The position numbers and the translations under genes were made by a program. A model generated the notes under the pieces. That model searched no databases. It was not told the DNA's origin and worked only from the letters and a program-made list of their open reading frames with translations. A DNA stretch of 64,000 nt, from assembly GCF_032164335.1 (NCBI RefSeq), contig NZ_CP134152.1:1488001-1552000 (forward strand), written 5' to 3'. Below, piece by piece: positions 28,852-40,192 of this stretch (the stretch's first letter is position 1; the number at the start of each line of letters is the position of its first letter). This stretch comes from Winslowiella toletana. Its GTDB lineage: Bacteria; Pseudomonadota; Gammaproteobacteria; Enterobacterales; Enterobacteriaceae.

Positions 28852-30617
28852 TGAAATTGCCAGTCAGAGAATTTGACGCCGTCGTAATCGGCGCTGGTGG
28901 TGCAGGCATGCGTGCCGCGCTACAGATTTCCCAATCGGGCCAGAGCTGTGCCCTGTTGTCGAAAGTTTTTCCAACCCGTTCCCATACCGTGTCTGCTCAG
29001 GGCGGTATTACCGTTGCGCTGGGTAACAGCCACGAGGACAACTGGGAATGGCACATGTATGACACCGTTAAAGGCTCCGACTATATCGGCGACCAGGACG
29101 CGATCGAATATATGTGTAAAACCGGTCCGGAAGCGATTCTGGAACTGGAACATATGGGCCTGCCGTTCTCCCGTCTGGACGATGGCCGCATCTATCAGCG
29201 TCCATTCGGCGGCCAGTCACTGAACTTCGGTGGCGAGCAGGCGGCACGTACTGCCGCGGCGGCTGACCGCACCGGTCACGCCTTGCTGCATACGCTGTAT
29301 CAGCAGAACCTGAAAAACAAAACCACCATTTTCTCCGAATGGTATGCGCTGGATCTGGTGAAAAACGCCGATGGTGCCATTGTCGGCTGTACCGCGCTGA
29401 ATATTGAAGATGGCGAAGTGGTTTACTTTAAAGCCCGCGCCACGGTGCTGGCGACCGGGGGGGCAGGCCGTATCTATCAGTCCACCACTAACGCCCATAT
29501 CAATACCGGTGACGGCGTCGGCATGGCGCTGCGCGCCGGTGTGCCGGTGCAGGATATGGAAATGTGGCAGTTCCACCCAACCGGCATCGCTGGTGCCGGG
29601 GTGCTGGTCACCGAAGGCTGTCGTGGTGAAGGCGGATATCTGCTGAACAAACACGGCGAGCGCTTTATGGAGCGTTACGCGCCAAATGCCAAAGACCTCG
29701 CCGGCCGTGATGTGGTTGCGCGTTCGATTATGATCGAAATTCGTGAAGGCCGTGGCTGTGATGGTCCGTGGGGGCCGCACGCCAAACTGAAACTGGATCA
29801 CCTGGGTAAAGATGTGCTCGAATCCCGTCTGCCGGGCATTCTGGAGCTGTCACGTACCTTTGCTCACGTCGACCCGGTGAAAGAGCCGATTCCGGTGATT
29901 CCAACCTGCCACTATATGATGGGCGGCATTCCAACCAAAGTGACCGGTCAGGCGCTGACGGTAAACGAGCAGGGTGAAGATGTGGTGATCCCGGGCCTGT
30001 TTGCGGTCGGTGAAATTGCCTGCGTATCGGTACACGGTGCTAACCGTCTGGGGGGGAACTCGCTGCTCGATCTGGTGGTGTTTGGCCGTTCTGCCGGTCT
30101 GCATCTGCAGGAATCTATCGAGCAACAGGGCGAACTGCGTGATGCGACCGAAGAAGAGATTGAAGCGTCACTGGCGCGTATGAATCGCTGGAACAATAAC
30201 ACCACCGGTGAAGACCCGGCGGAACTGCGCAAAGCACTGCAGTCCTGCATGCAGCATAACTTCTCGGTATTCCGTGAAGGTGATGCAATGGCGAAAGGTC
30301 TGGAAGAGCTGAAAGCGCTGCGCGAACGTCTGAAAAACGCACGTCTGGATGACCGCTCCAGCGACTTCAACACCCAGCGTGTTGAGTGTCTGGAACTGGA
30401 TAACCTGATGGAAACCGCCTACGCCACTGCGGTATCCGCTAACTTCCGCACCGAAAGTCGTGGCGCACACAGCCGCTTTGACTTCCCGGACCGTGATGAT
30501 GCGAACTGGTTATGTCACAGCTTGTATCTGCCGCAAAGCGAAAGCATGACGCGCCGTGAGGTGAACATGCAGCCGAAGCTGCGCGAGGCTTTCCCGCCGA
30601 AAGCGCGTACTTACTAA
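28851..30617 (+). CDS. sdhA: Succinate dehydrogenase flavoprotein subunit
   Basis: Catalytic subunit that oxidises succinate to fumarate with covalent FAD. It has 588 residues from ATG 28851 ([19 protein letters not shown]). The Rossmann motif is followed by SHTVSAQGG, whose His binds FAD, and active-site regions [30 protein letters not shown] and [20 protein letters not shown] frame open 4 codons upstream is not used, since ATG overlaps the sdhD stop (TAATG). Confidence 0.98.
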   Translation: MKLPVREFDAVVIGAGGAGMRAALQISQSGQSCALLSKVFPTRSHTVSAQGGITVALGNSHEDNWEWHMYDTVKGSDYIGDQDAIEYMCKTGPEAILELEHMGLPFSRLDDGRIYQRPFGGQSLNFGGEQAARTAAAADRTGHALLHTLYQQNLKNKTTIFSEWYALDLVKNADGAIVGCTALNIEDGEVVYFKARATVLATGGAGRIYQSTTNAHINTGDGVGMALRAGVPVQDMEMWQFHPTGIAGAGVLVTEGCRGEGGYLLNKHGERFMERYAPNAKDLAGRDVVARSIMIEIREGRGCDGPWGPHAKLKLDHLGKDVLESRLPGILELSRTFAHVDPVKEPIPVIPTCHYMMGGIPTKVTGQALTVNEQGEDVVIPGLFAVGEIACVSVHGANRLGGNSLLDLVVFGRSAGLHLQESIEQQGELRDATEEEIEASLARMNRWNNNTTGEDPAELRKALQSCMQHNFSVFREGDAMAKGLEELKALRERLKNARLDDRSSDFNTQRVECLELDNLMETAYATAVSANFRTESRGAHSRFDFPDRDDANWLCHSLYLPQSESMTRREVNMQPKLREAFPPKARTY

Positions 30618-30635
30618 ATTTGCGGAGATAAGAAG

Positions 30636-31352
30636 ATGAGACTCGAATTTTCTATTTATCGTTACAACCCGGATGTTGACGATGCTCCGCGTATGCAGGA
30701 GTACACACTGGAAAGTGAAGAAGGGCGCGACATGATGTTGCTGGACGCACTGATGCGTCTGAAAGAGAAGGACCCGACGCTGGCATTCCGTCGCTCCTGT
30801 CGTGAGGGGGTGTGTGGTTCTGACGGCCTCAATATGAACGGTAAAAACGGCCTGGCGTGTATCACGCCGGTGTCGGCGCTTGGCAATGGCAAACAGAAAA
30901 TTGTTATCCGCCCACTGCCTGGATTACCGGTAATACGCGATCTGGTAGTAGACATGAGCCAGTTCTACGCTCAGTATGAGAAGATTAAGCCTTACCTGTT
31001 GAATAATGGAGAGAATCCGCCAGCACGTGAACATTTGCAACAGCCGGAACAGCGTGAAAAACTCGATGGCCTGTACGAATGTATTCTGTGTGCCTGCTGC
31101 TCGACCTCTTGTCCGTCATTCTGGTGGAATCCGGACAAGTTTATCGGTCCGGCTGGCTTACTGGCTGCCTATCGTTTCCTGATCGACAGTCGCGATACCG
31201 AGACCAATGCGCGACTGGATGATTTAAATGATGCTTTCAGCGTATTCCGCTGTCACAGCATTATGAACTGTGTGAGCGTATGTCCGAAAGGGCTTAACCC
31301 AACGCGCGCCATCGGCCATATTAAGTCGATGCTGTTGCAGAGAAGCGCATAA
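30636..31352 (+). CDS. sdhB: Succinate dehydrogenase iron-sulfur subunit
   Basis: Carries electrons from FAD to quinone through three Fe-S centres. It has 238 residues. Ligand sets: SCREGVCGSDGLNMNGKNGLAC ([2Fe-2S], in 22 residues around position 55-76), CILCACCSTSCP ([4Fe-4S]) and CVSVCPKGLNP ([3Fe-4S]/[4Fe-4S]). It is preceded by a GGAGA ribosome site 18 bases after sdhA. Confidence 0.98.
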   Translation: MRLEFSIYRYNPDVDDAPRMQEYTLESEEGRDMMLLDALMRLKEKDPTLAFRRSCREGVCGSDGLNMNGKNGLACITPVSALGNGKQKIVIRPLPGLPVIRDLVVDMSQFYAQYEKIKPYLLNNGENPPAREHLQQPEQREKLDGLYECILCACCSTSCPSFWWNPDKFIGPAGLLAAYRFLIDSRDTETNARLDDLNDAFSVFRCHSIMNCVSVCPKGLNPTRAIGHIKSMLLQRSA

Positions 31353-31361
31353 CCGCACAGC

Positions 31362-31387
31362 CTCCGGGAACCTCGGGGTTCCCGGAG
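31362..31387 (+). other. Hairpin in the sdhB-sucA gap
   Basis: CTCCGGGAACC, 4-base loop, GGTTCCCGGAG: an 11-pair stem without a T-run. This fits an mRNA-stabilising or processing element in the sdh-suc transcript rather than a terminator. The rest of the 216-base gap (31353-31568) shows no gene. Confidence 0.55.
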
Positions 31388-31568
31388 AAACAGGAAGCCG
31401 TTAAAAACGCTTGCGTGATACGCGACCGTTTTTAAAGGTTCCCTTACGGGCCGGGCGCCGATAGCGCACAATGCTCGTATCGTTGAACTGTATTTGTACT
31501 ACGGCAAGCCGTTAACCCGGCAAAAAATGAAACCTCGAAAAAAAGCATAAAATGCTTAAGGGATCACA

Positions 31569-34376
31569 ATGCAGAACAGCGCGATGAAGCCCTGGCTGGA
31601 CTCTTCCTGGCTGGCCGGCGCGAACCAGTCTTACATAGAGCAGCTCTATGAAGATTTTCTAACCGATCCTGACTCTGTAGATGCTGCATGGCGTGAGATG
31701 TTCCAGCAGCTTCCTGGCACTGGGGTTAGACCTGAGCAGTTCCACTCCTCAACGCGCGAGTATTTTCGTCGTCTGGCGAAAGACGCTTCGCGTTACACCT
31801 CTTCTGTCACCGATCCTGATACCAACAGCAAACAGGTCAAAGTCCTGCAACTGATCAACGCGTTTCGTTTTCGCGGCCATCAGCATGCCAGCCTTGATCC
31901 ACTTGGTCTGTGGCAGCAGGAAAATGTGCCGGATCTCGATCCTGCCTTCCACGATCTGAACGACGCAGATTTCCAGGAAAGCTTTAACGTAGGCTCGTTT
32001 GCCATCGGCAAAGAGACCATGAAGCTCGCCGATCTGTATGCGGCGCTGAAGCAAACCTACTGTGGATCGATCGGTGCGGAGTATATGCATATCACCAACA
32101 CCGAAGAGAAACGCTGGATTCAGCAGCGCATCGAATCGGTAGTCGGCCATGCAAACTTCACTACCGATGAGAAAAAAGGTTTCCTGAAACAGCTGACGGC
32201 GGCCGAAGGTCTGGAGCGTTATCTTGGGGCGAAATTCCCGGGTGCAAAACGCTTCTCACTGGAAGGTGGCGATGCGCTGGTGCCGATGCTGAACGAAATG
32301 ATTCGTCACGCCGGTAAAAGCGGAACCCGTGAAGTGGTGCTGGGTATGGCGCACCGCGGTCGTCTGAACGTTCTGATCAACGTGCTGGGTAAAAAGCCGC
32401 AGGATCTGTTCGACGAATTCTCCGGTAAGCATAAAGAGCATCTCGGCACCGGTGACGTGAAGTACCACATGGGCTTCTCGTCTGATGTTGAAACCGAAGG
32501 CGGCATGGTTCACCTGGCGCTGGCGTTTAACCCGTCTCACCTTGAGATCGTTAGCCCGGTGGTGATGGGATCTGTGCGCGCGCGGCTGGATCGTCTCGAC
32601 GAGCCGAGCAGCAATAAAGTATTACCGATCACGATTCACGGTGATGCCGCCGTAACCGGTCAGGGCGTGGTTCAGGAAACGCTGAACATGTCGCAGGCGC
32701 GCGGTTATGAAGTTGGCGGTACCGTTCGCATCGTGATTAACAATCAGATTGGTTTCACCACCTCCAATCCAAAAGATGCGCGCTCGACCCAGTACTGTAC
32801 CGATATCGGCAAAATGGTGCTGGCACCGATTTTCCACGTTAATGCTGACGATCCTGAAGCGGTGGCGTTTGTTACCCGTCTGGCGTTGGATTTCCGTAAC
32901 ACCTTCAAACGTGACGTGTTTATCGACCTGGTGTGCTATCGCCGTCATGGTCATAACGAAGCTGATGAGCCAAGTGCGACGCAGCCGATTATGTACCAGA
33001 AGATCAAGAAGCACCCGACGCCGCGCAAGTTGTATGCTGACAAGCTGGAAGCCGAAAAAGTTGCCAGCCTTGAAGATGCCACGGAAATGGTCAACCTGTA
33101 CCGTGATGCGCTGGATGCCGGCGAATGTGTGGTGCCTGAATGGCGTCCAATGAGCCTGCACTCTTTCACCTGGTCACCGTATCTGAACCACGACTGGGAT
33201 GAAGCGTATCCGGAATCCCTCGATCTTAAGCGTTTGCAGGATCTGGCTAAACGTATCAGTCAGGTGCCGGAAAACGTTGAGATGCAGTCGCGCGTAGCGA
33301 AGATTTACAACGATCGTGCGCAAATGGCGGCGGGTAACAAGCCGTTTGACTGGGGCGCAGCTGAAAACCTCGCTTATGCCACGCTGGTAGATGAAGGCAT
33401 TCCGTGCCGTCTTTCCGGTGAAGATATGGGCCGCGGCACCTTCTTCCATCGCCATGCGGTGATTCATAACCAGGCTAACGGTTCCACCTACACCCCACTG
33501 CAGCATGTTCACAGCGGGCAGGGCGTGTTTAAAGTCTGGGACTCCGTGCTGTCTGAAGAAGCGGTACTGGCATTTGAATACGGTTATGCCACTGCTGAAC
33601 CCCGCACCCTGACCATCTGGGAAGCGCAGTTTGGCGATTTCGCCAACGGTGCGCAGGTGGTTATCGATCAGTTCATCAGTTCTGGTGAGCAGAAGTGGGG
33701 CCGGATGTGCGGCCTGGTGATGCTGCTGCCACACGGTTACGAAGGCCAGGGTCCAGAGCACTCCTCTGCGCGTCTGGAGCGTTACCTGCAACTTTGCGCA
33801 GAGCAGAATATGCAGGTTTGCGTACCTTCCACCCCGGCACAGGTTTACCACATGCTGCGTCGTCAGGCGCTGCGCGGGATGCGTCGTCCGCTGGTGGTGA
33901 TGTCACCGAAATCGCTGCTGCGTCATCCGCTGGCCATTTCCAGCCTGGAAGATTTGGCTACCGGTGGCTTTAAACCGGCTATCGGCGAAATTGATGACCT
34001 TGATCCGCAAGGTGTTAAACGCGTCGTGCTCTGCTCAGGCAAAGTTTACTATGACCTGTTAGAGCAGCGTCGCAAAAACGAACAAACTGACGTTGCCATT
34101 GTGCGTATCGAACAGCTGTATCCTTTCCCGCATAAAGCGGTACAGGATGCATTGCAGCCGTATTCACACGTACATGATTTCGTCTGGTGTCAGGAAGAGC
34201 CGCTAAACCAGGGTGCCTGGTATTGCAGTCAGCACCATTTCCGTGAGGTTGTGCCATTTGGTGCTTCATTACGTTACGCCGGTCGCCCAGCATCCGCTTC
34301 GCCGGCAGTTGGCTACATGTCCGTTCACCAGAAGCAGCAACAAGACCTGGTTAATGACGCGCTGAACGTTGATTAA
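31569..34376 (+). CDS. sucA: 2-oxoglutarate dehydrogenase E1 component
   Basis: Thiamine-diphosphate enzyme that decarboxylates 2-oxoglutarate within the OGDH complex. It has 935 residues; the N-terminal tail MKPWLDSSWLAGANQSYIEQ is followed by the catalytic core with LGMAHRGRLNVLINVLGK, HGDAAVTGQGVVQETLNMSQ, VINNQIGFTTSNP and CYRRHGHNEADEP, and a C-terminal transketolase-type domain with SGEDMGRGTFFHRH and LPHGYEGQGPEHSSARLERY. It is followed 14 bases later by sucB. Confidence 0.98.
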   Translation: MQNSAMKPWLDSSWLAGANQSYIEQLYEDFLTDPDSVDAAWREMFQQLPGTGVRPEQFHSSTREYFRRLAKDASRYTSSVTDPDTNSKQVKVLQLINAFRFRGHQHASLDPLGLWQQENVPDLDPAFHDLNDADFQESFNVGSFAIGKETMKLADLYAALKQTYCGSIGAEYMHITNTEEKRWIQQRIESVVGHANFTTDEKKGFLKQLTAAEGLERYLGAKFPGAKRFSLEGGDALVPMLNEMIRHAGKSGTREVVLGMAHRGRLNVLINVLGKKPQDLFDEFSGKHKEHLGTGDVKYHMGFSSDVETEGGMVHLALAFNPSHLEIVSPVVMGSVRARLDRLDEPSSNKVLPITIHGDAAVTGQGVVQETLNMSQARGYEVGGTVRIVINNQIGFTTSNPKDARSTQYCTDIGKMVLAPIFHVNADDPEAVAFVTRLALDFRNTFKRDVFIDLVCYRRHGHNEADEPSATQPIMYQKIKKHPTPRKLYADKLEAEKVASLEDATEMVNLYRDALDAGECVVPEWRPMSLHSFTWSPYLNHDWDEAYPESLDLKRLQDLAKRISQVPENVEMQSRVAKIYNDRAQMAAGNKPFDWGAAENLAYATLVDEGIPCRLSGEDMGRGTFFHRHAVIHNQANGSTYTPLQHVHSGQGVFKVWDSVLSEEAVLAFEYGYATAEPRTLTIWEAQFGDFANGAQVVIDQFISSGEQKWGRMCGLVMLLPHGYEGQGPEHSSARLERYLQLCAEQNMQVCVPSTPAQVYHMLRRQALRGMRRPLVVMSPKSLLRHPLAISSLEDLATGGFKPAIGEIDDLDPQGVKRVVLCSGKVYYDLLEQRRKNEQTDVAIVRIEQLYPFPHKAVQDALQPYSHVHDFVWCQEEPLNQGAWYCSQHHFREVVPFGASLRYAGRPASASPAVGYMSVHQKQQQDLVNDALNVD

Positions 34377-34390
34377 ATAAAGGATAGATA

Positions 34391-35617
34391 ATGAGTAGCG
34401 TAGATATTCTCGTTCCCGACCTGCCTGAATCCGTTGCCGATGCCACCGTGGCAACCTGGCACAAAAAACCAGGCGATGCGGTAACCCGCGACGAAGTGCT
34501 GGTAGAAATTGAAACGGATAAAGTTGTGCTGGAAGTGCCTGCTTCTGCTGATGGCATTCTTGAAGCCATTCTGGAAGACGAGGGTGCAACCGTAACCTCC
34601 CGTCAGGCGCTGGGTCGTCTGAAAGAAGGTAACAGCGGCGGCAAAGAGACCTCTGCTAAATCAGACACGAAAGAGTCGACTCCGTCTCAGCGCCATACTG
34701 CGGCACTGGACGAAGAGAGCAACGATGCGCTCAGCCCGGCGATCCGTCGTCTGATCGCTGAGCACGATCTTGATGCTGCTGCAATTAAAGGCAGTGGTGT
34801 TGGCGGTCGTATTACCCGTGAAGATGTTGAGAAGCACCTGGCGAACAGCAAACCAGCTGATAAAAAAGCGGAAGCGAAACCAGCAGCGGCACCAGCAGCA
34901 GCCCCATCTCTGGCCGGTCGCAGTGAAAAACGCGTGCCGATGACTCGTCTGCGCAAACGCGTGGCAGAGCGTCTGCTGGAAGCGAAAAACAGCACGGCGA
35001 TGTTGACCACCTTCAACGAAGTGAACATGAAGCCAATCATGCAGCTGCGTAAGCAGTATGGCGAAGCCTTCGAGAAGCGTCACGGTGTTCGTCTGGGCTT
35101 TATGTCCTTCTACATCAAAGCAGTGGTTGAAGCGCTGAAGCGTTTCCCGGAAGTGAATGCGTCAATCGATGGTGAAGATGTGGTTTACCACAACTACTTC
35201 GATGTCAGCATCGCGGTGTCTACCCCACGTGGCCTGGTCACGCCGGTACTGCGTGATGTTGATGCGCTGGGTATGGCGGATATCGAGAAGAAAATCAAGG
35301 AACTGGCGGTTAAAGGTCGTGACGGTAAACTGACCGTAGACGAACTGACCGGCGGTAACTTCACCATTACTAATGGTGGAGTATTTGGTTCACTGATGTC
35401 GACACCAATTATCAACCCGCCGCAGAGCGCGATTCTTGGTATGCACGCCATCAAAGATCGTCCGATGGCGGTCAACGGCCAGGTTGAGATCCTGCCGATG
35501 ATGTATCTGGCACTCTCTTACGATCACCGCCTGATTGACGGACGCGAATCCGTTGGTTATCTGGTGGCGGTTAAAGAGATGCTGGAAGATCCGGCACGCC
35601 TGCTGCTGGACGTTTAA
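34391..35617 (+). CDS. sucB: Dihydrolipoyl succinyltransferase (OGDH E2)
   Basis: Core acyltransferase of the OGDH complex, 408 residues. Lipoyl domain with [14 protein letters not shown] (lipoylated Lys about residue 44), peripheral-subunit-binding domain [20 protein letters not shown], an Ala/Pro/Lys linker, and catalytic domain ending [17 protein letters not shown], with the catalytic His-Asp pair. Confidence 0.98.
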   Translation: MSSVDILVPDLPESVADATVATWHKKPGDAVTRDEVLVEIETDKVVLEVPASADGILEAILEDEGATVTSRQALGRLKEGNSGGKETSAKSDTKESTPSQRHTAALDEESNDALSPAIRRLIAEHDLDAAAIKGSGVGGRITREDVEKHLANSKPADKKAEAKPAAAPAAAPSLAGRSEKRVPMTRLRKRVAERLLEAKNSTAMLTTFNEVNMKPIMQLRKQYGEAFEKRHGVRLGFMSFYIKAVVEALKRFPEVNASIDGEDVVYHNYFDVSIAVSTPRGLVTPVLRDVDALGMADIEKKIKELAVKGRDGKLTVDELTGGNFTITNGGVFGSLMSTPIINPPQSAILGMHAIKDRPMAVNGQVEILPMMYLALSYDHRLIDGRESVGYLVAVKEMLEDPARLLLDV

Positions 35618-35624
35618 CCTCGTC

Positions 35625-35647
35625 GGGCACGGTTTTTAGCCGTGCCC
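35625..35647 (+). other. Hairpin in the sucB-sucC gap
   Basis: GGGCACGG, 7-base loop, CCGTGCCC. A T-run lies in the loop, not after the stem, so this looks like an mRNA end-protecting or processing structure. The 133-base gap holds no gene. Confidence 0.5.
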
Positions 35648-35750
35648 AACCCTATGTGTGGTCGATCGCTCACTCTGTTATCTGCCGCTGGCGGCAGCGT
35701 GACAAAGTGAAGTCGGCCAAATCTTTTCAGATCTGAATGGATAGAACATC

Positions 35751-36917
35751 ATGAACTTACACGAATACCAGGCGAAACAGCTGTTTGCACGGTATGGCCT
35801 GCCGGCTCCTACCGGTTACGCCTGCACCACGCCACGTGAAGCGGAAGAAGCAGCCTCTAAAATCGGCGCAGGCCCGTGGGTGGTAAAATGTCAGGTTCAT
35901 GCCGGTGGCCGTGGTAAAGCGGGCGGTGTGAAGGTAGTGAACAGCAAGGAAGACATTCGTACTTTCGCTGAAAACTGGCTGGGTAAACGTCTGGTGACCT
36001 ATCAGACTGATGCTCATGGTCAGCCGGTAAACCAGATTCTGGTTGAAGCGGCCACTGACATTGATAAAGAACTGTACCTCGGCGCTGTCGTTGACCGTGG
36101 CACCCGTCGTGTGGTGTTTATGGCCTCGACCGAAGGCGGCGTGGAAATTGAGAAGGTGGCGGAAGAGACCCCGCACCTGATTCATAAAATGGCGCTGGAT
36201 CCTTTAACCGGTCCACAGCCTTACCAGGGCCGCGAGCTGGCATTTAAGCTGGGTCTGACCGGTAAGCAAGTTAACCAGTTCACCAAAATCTTTATGGGTC
36301 TGGCGACGCTGTTCCTTGAGCGCGATTTGGCACTGGTTGAGATTAACCCGCTGGTGATCACTAAGCAGGGCGATCTGGTTTGTCTGGATGGCAAACTGAC
36401 TGCCGACGGCAATGCGCTGTTCCGCCAGCCCGAACTGCGCGAAATGCGCGATCCAAGCCAGGAAGACTCCCGTGAAGCACACGCTGCACAGTGGGAGCTG
36501 AACTATGTGGCACTGGAAGGGAACATCGGCTGTATGGTGAACGGTGCCGGTCTGGCAATGGGCACCATGGACATCGTTAAACTGAGCGGTGGCCAACCAG
36601 CAAACTTCCTTGACGTGGGCGGCGGCGCGACCAAAGAGCGCGTGACCGAAGCGTTTAAAATCATTCTGTCCGATGATGCGGTTAAAGCGGTATTTGTTAA
36701 CATCTTCGGTGGCATCGTGCGCTGTGACCTGATTGCAGACGGCATTATCGGCGCAGTCGCCGAAGTGGGTGTCAACGTACCGGTGGTGGTGCGTCTGGAA
36801 GGTAACAATGCCGAGCTGGGTGCCAAAAAACTGGCAGACAGCGGTCTGAATATTATTGCAGCAACCAGCCTGAGTGACGCAGCGCAGCGCGTTGTAGCTG
36901 CAGCGGAGGGTAAATAA
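35751..36917 (+). CDS. sucC: Succinyl-CoA synthetase beta subunit
   Basis: ADP/GDP-forming subunit that binds nucleotide, 388 residues. ATP-grasp domain from [18 protein letters not shown], with [17 protein letters not shown] and LVEINPLV, then the CoA-ligase domain with [15 protein letters not shown] and [13 protein letters not shown]. Overlaps sucD by one base (TAATG), so the two subunits are co-translated. Confidence 0.98.
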   Translation: MNLHEYQAKQLFARYGLPAPTGYACTTPREAEEAASKIGAGPWVVKCQVHAGGRGKAGGVKVVNSKEDIRTFAENWLGKRLVTYQTDAHGQPVNQILVEAATDIDKELYLGAVVDRGTRRVVFMASTEGGVEIEKVAEETPHLIHKMALDPLTGPQPYQGRELAFKLGLTGKQVNQFTKIFMGLATLFLERDLALVEINPLVITKQGDLVCLDGKLTADGNALFRQPELREMRDPSQEDSREAHAAQWELNYVALEGNIGCMVNGAGLAMGTMDIVKLSGGQPANFLDVGGGATKERVTEAFKIILSDDAVKAVFVNIFGGIVRCDLIADGIIGAVAEVGVNVPVVVRLEGNNAELGAKKLADSGLNIIAATSLSDAAQRVVAAAEGK

Positions 36918-37789
36918 TGTCCATTTTGATCGACAAAAACACCAAAGTTATCTGCCAGGGTTTCACCGGCGGCCAGGGTACTTTCCACTCCGAGCAGGCG
37001 CTGGCTTATGGCACGCAGCTGGTTGGCGGTGTGACGCCAGGTAAAGGCGGTACTGAGCATCTGGGTCTGCCAGTGTTTAACACCGTGCGTGAAGCGGTGG
37101 AAGCGACTGGCGCAACGGCTTCGGTGATTTACGTTCCAGCCCCTTTCTGCAAAGACGGTATTCTTGAAGCGATTGAAGCAGGTATCAAACTGATCATCAC
37201 CATCACCGAAGGTATTCCTACCCTCGATATGCTGGCGGTGAAAGTGAAGCTGGACGAAGCCGGCGTGCGCATGATCGGGCCAAACTGCCCGGGCGTGATC
37301 ACCCCAGGTGAATGCAAAATTGGCATTATGCCAGGCCATATCCATCAGCCAGGTCGTATCGGCATCGTTTCACGCTCCGGCACCCTGACTTATGAAGCGG
37401 TTAAGCAGACCACCGATATCGGTTACGGTCAGTCTACCTGTGTCGGTATCGGCGGCGATCCAATTCCAGGCTCTAACTTTATCGATATTCTGAAGCTGTT
37501 CCAGGACGATCCACAGACTGAAGCGATCGTGATGATCGGTGAAATCGGTGGCAGCGCGGAAGAAGAAGCTGCGGCGTTTATCAAAGATCACGTCACCAAA
37601 CCGGTAGTGGGTTATATCGCGGGTGTGACTGCGCCGAAAGGCAAGCGTATGGGCCACGCCGGTGCGATTATCGCTGGCGGTAAAGGCACCGCTGATGAGA
37701 AATTTGCTGCGCTCGAAGCCGCAGGCGTGAAAACTGTGCGTAGCCTGGCAGATATCGGCGACGCGGTTAAAGCGGTATTACCTCAATAA
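36917..37789 (+). CDS. sucD: Succinyl-CoA synthetase alpha subunit
   Basis: CoA-binding subunit carrying the phosphohistidine, 290 residues. N terminus [20 protein letters not shown], CoA site [18 protein letters not shown], and the active-site His in [16 protein letters not shown]. Last gene of the sdh-suc run. Confidence 0.98.
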   Translation: MSILIDKNTKVICQGFTGGQGTFHSEQALAYGTQLVGGVTPGKGGTEHLGLPVFNTVREAVEATGATASVIYVPAPFCKDGILEAIEAGIKLIITITEGIPTLDMLAVKVKLDEAGVRMIGPNCPGVITPGECKIGIMPGHIHQPGRIGIVSRSGTLTYEAVKQTTDIGYGQSTCVGIGGDPIPGSNFIDILKLFQDDPQTEAIVMIGEIGGSAEEEAAAFIKDHVTKPVVGYIAGVTAPKGKRMGHAGAIIAGGKGTADEKFAALEAAGVKTVRSLADIGDAVKAVLPQ

Positions 37790-37836
37790 AAAGCTGTGTC
37801 TGAAACCTGCCTGGCAGGTTTAAAATCTCGACTATT

Positions 37837-37864
37837 GGCCACCTACAGGTGGCCTTTTTTATTG
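37837..37864 (+). terminator. Rho-independent terminator after sucD
   Basis: GGCCACCT, 2-base loop, AGGTGGCC followed by TTTTTTATT. A second hairpin without a T-run (AAACCTGCC/GGCAGGTTT, 37803-37821) lies just before it. Confidence 0.88.
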
Positions 37865-38609
37865 ATTTTCCCGCCGGGAGTGCGCCGTGACGGGCTTCAG
37901 TGAAGGATGTCAGCCGATTGCATCCTGCTTTTTTTCTGCAAATCAGCAGAAGTCAGCTATGCTTACTTAAAAGGTTAAATATCATTATATTAAGCGTGAA
38001 CGTTTTGTGAATTAATTAAGAGTATCTACCACTAAAAAGAATAACAGTGGTTATATTAATGCTCAGAACATTCGCTGTTTAATACAGAAGTTTCTTCATA
38101 ACATTGCTACAGTGACGTTAAAAAAATGTCAGTTACTTTCATTAATACTGATGTCTTGTCACGCAACAGACTCAATTATTTAACACTGAATTTACCCGAT
38201 GCTGATTCTGCCCATCCCTCATTAACATAGATTAAAAAAAACAATTGATATCAAGGTTTAGGACTGGATCATCGTCTTACTTTTCGTATAAATTGCGTTG
38301 CGTCAATTTCGCGTGGATCTGGCATTCAGGCGAAATTCGGGATAACGGCCAAAATTGGATAAGCATCACGCTAATAATTATTTGTCGTTGGCATAAAGCG
38401 GCGTATGATATTCATGTCTCATTTAGCCGTAAATTTTACTTTATTTATCCGCTGCACTGACTCTGCCTGTTCTGGGCGGAATTACGCAGTCTTACTGGAT
38501 CAATATCACCCGTTTTTTATTGGGCATTCACAGTGGCGACTGATAACTGGCACTGGTCGGTTATTTTTGCCATATGTTGGAGTCTTCCTGCGAGGAGCAA
38601 GGGGTCAAG
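37865..38609 (+). promoter_or_regulatory. Long AT-rich regulatory region and leader of cydAB
   Basis: 745 bases with no supported gene; two frames of about 70 codons (38245 and 38405) lack coding character. Oxygen control by ArcA and FNR is known for cydAB in E. coli, and this stretch has several TTAA/ATTAA-rich patches, but I could not define binding sites. The Shine-Dalgarno for cydA is GAGGAGCAAGGGG at 38592-38604. Confidence 0.55.
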
Positions 38610-40175
38610 ATGTTTGATATCGTCGAACTGTCGCGCTTACAGTTTGCTCTGACGGCAATGTATCATTTCCTGTTCGTACCGCTAACGCTGGGTCTGGCGT
38701 TTTTGCTGGCGATCATGGAAACCGTATATGTGCTGTCGGGTAAACAAATTTATAAGGATATGACCAAGTTCTGGGGCAAGTTGTTTGCAATAAACTTTGC
38801 GCTGGGCGTGGCCACAGGCTTGACCATGGAGTTCCAGTTCGGAACTAACTGGTCATACTTTTCGCACTATGTCGGTGACATCTTCGGAGCACCGCTGGCG
38901 ATCGAAGGATTGATGGCGTTCTTCCTTGAATCCACCTTCGTAGGTTTATTCTTCTTTGGCTGGGATCGTCTCAGCAAAGTTCAACATATGGCCGTCACCT
39001 GGCTGGTGGCACTCGGTTCCAATCTCTCGGCATTGTGGATCCTGGTGGCAAACGGCTGGATGCAAAACCCTATCGCCTCTGATTTCAATTTTGAAACCAT
39101 GCGTATGGAGATGGTCAGCTTCTCTGAACTGGTGTTCAACCCGGTTGCGCAGGTGAAGTTTGTGCATACCGTTGCGGCGGGTTATACCTGTGGTGCGATG
39201 TTCGTGCTCGGTATCAGCTCCTACTACTTATTGCGTGGTCGCGATGTGGCCTTTGCCAAGCGCTCCTTCGCAATCGCTGCCAGCTTTGGTATGGCAGCCA
39301 TCCTGTCTGTCATCGTGCTGGGTGATGAATCTGGTTACGAAATGGGTGACGTGCAGAAAACCAAACTGGCGGCAATCGAAGCGGAATGGGAAACCCAACC
39401 GGCTCCGGCGGCATTTACGCTGTTTGCCCTGCCTGACCAGGAAACTCAGGAGAATAAGTACGCCATTCAGATCCCCTACCTGCTTGGGCTGATCGCTACC
39501 CGATCTGTTGATAAGCCAGTTGTCGGCCTGAAAGAACTGATGGTGCAGCATGAAGTGCGCATCCGTAACGGTATGAAAGCCTACCAGCTGCTGGAAGAGC
39601 TGCGCTCAGGTAATCAGGATCCCGCCGTACGCGACGCATTCAATCAGCATAAACAGGATCTGGGCTATGGTCTGTTGCTGAAACGCTATACGCCGAACGT
39701 CGCTGACGCGTCTGAAGCGCAGATTCAGCAGGCAACCAAAGATTCGATTCCACGCGTTGCGCCACTCTACTTCTCCTTCCGCATTATGGTTGGCTGTGGT
39801 GTGCTGATGCTGATCATTATCGGTCTGTCGTTCTGGAGCGTCATTCGTAATCGTATTGGCAAAAACCGTCTGTTGCTGAAAGCGGCGCTGTACGGCATTC
39901 CATTACCGTGGATTGCCATCGAAGCCGGCTGGTTTGTTGCGGAGTATGGCCGTCAGCCGTGGGCAATCGGTGAAGTGTTGCCGACTGCGGTAGCGAACTC
40001 CTCGCTGACCGTTGGTGACCTGCTGTTCTCGATGGGGCTGATTTGCGGTCTGTATACGCTGTTCCTGGTGGCTGAAATGTATCTGATGTTCAAATATGCG
40101 CGCCTCGGCCCAAGCAGCCTGAAAACGGGTCGTTATCACTTCGAACAGTCAACGCTTTCGTCAAAGCCGCTGTGA
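38610..40175 (+). CDS. cydA: Cytochrome bd-I ubiquinol oxidase subunit I
   Basis: High-affinity terminal oxidase subunit carrying haems b558, b595 and d. It has 521 residues from ATG 38610 ([20 protein letters not shown]); the frame opens 12 codons earlier, but the E. coli start and the GGAG-type ribosome site favour this ATG. The N-terminal His in [11 protein letters not shown] is a haem ligand; the Q-loop region follows [18 protein letters not shown], and [19 protein letters not shown] is the family signature. Confidence 0.97.
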   Translation: MFDIVELSRLQFALTAMYHFLFVPLTLGLAFLLAIMETVYVLSGKQIYKDMTKFWGKLFAINFALGVATGLTMEFQFGTNWSYFSHYVGDIFGAPLAIEGLMAFFLESTFVGLFFFGWDRLSKVQHMAVTWLVALGSNLSALWILVANGWMQNPIASDFNFETMRMEMVSFSELVFNPVAQVKFVHTVAAGYTCGAMFVLGISSYYLLRGRDVAFAKRSFAIAASFGMAAILSVIVLGDESGYEMGDVQKTKLAAIEAEWETQPAPAAFTLFALPDQETQENKYAIQIPYLLGLIATRSVDKPVVGLKELMVQHEVRIRNGMKAYQLLEELRSGNQDPAVRDAFNQHKQDLGYGLLLKRYTPNVADASEAQIQQATKDSIPRVAPLYFSFRIMVGCGVLMLIIIGLSFWSVIRNRIGKNRLLLKAALYGIPLPWIAIEAGWFVAEYGRQPWAIGEVLPTAVANSSLTVGDLLFSMGLICGLYTLFLVAEMYLMFKYARLGPSSLKTGRYHFEQSTLSSKPL

Positions 40176-40192
40176 TAAACAGGAGTCGGTAA

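Noticed and set aside
38265-38280. TTGATATCAA near 38247 as an FNR site
   Set aside because: FNR needs TTGAT and ATCAA separated by four bases; here the halves touch.
38245-38617. Two ~70-codon frames upstream of cydA
   Set aside because: Non-coding composition; the region fits the long cyd regulatory leader.
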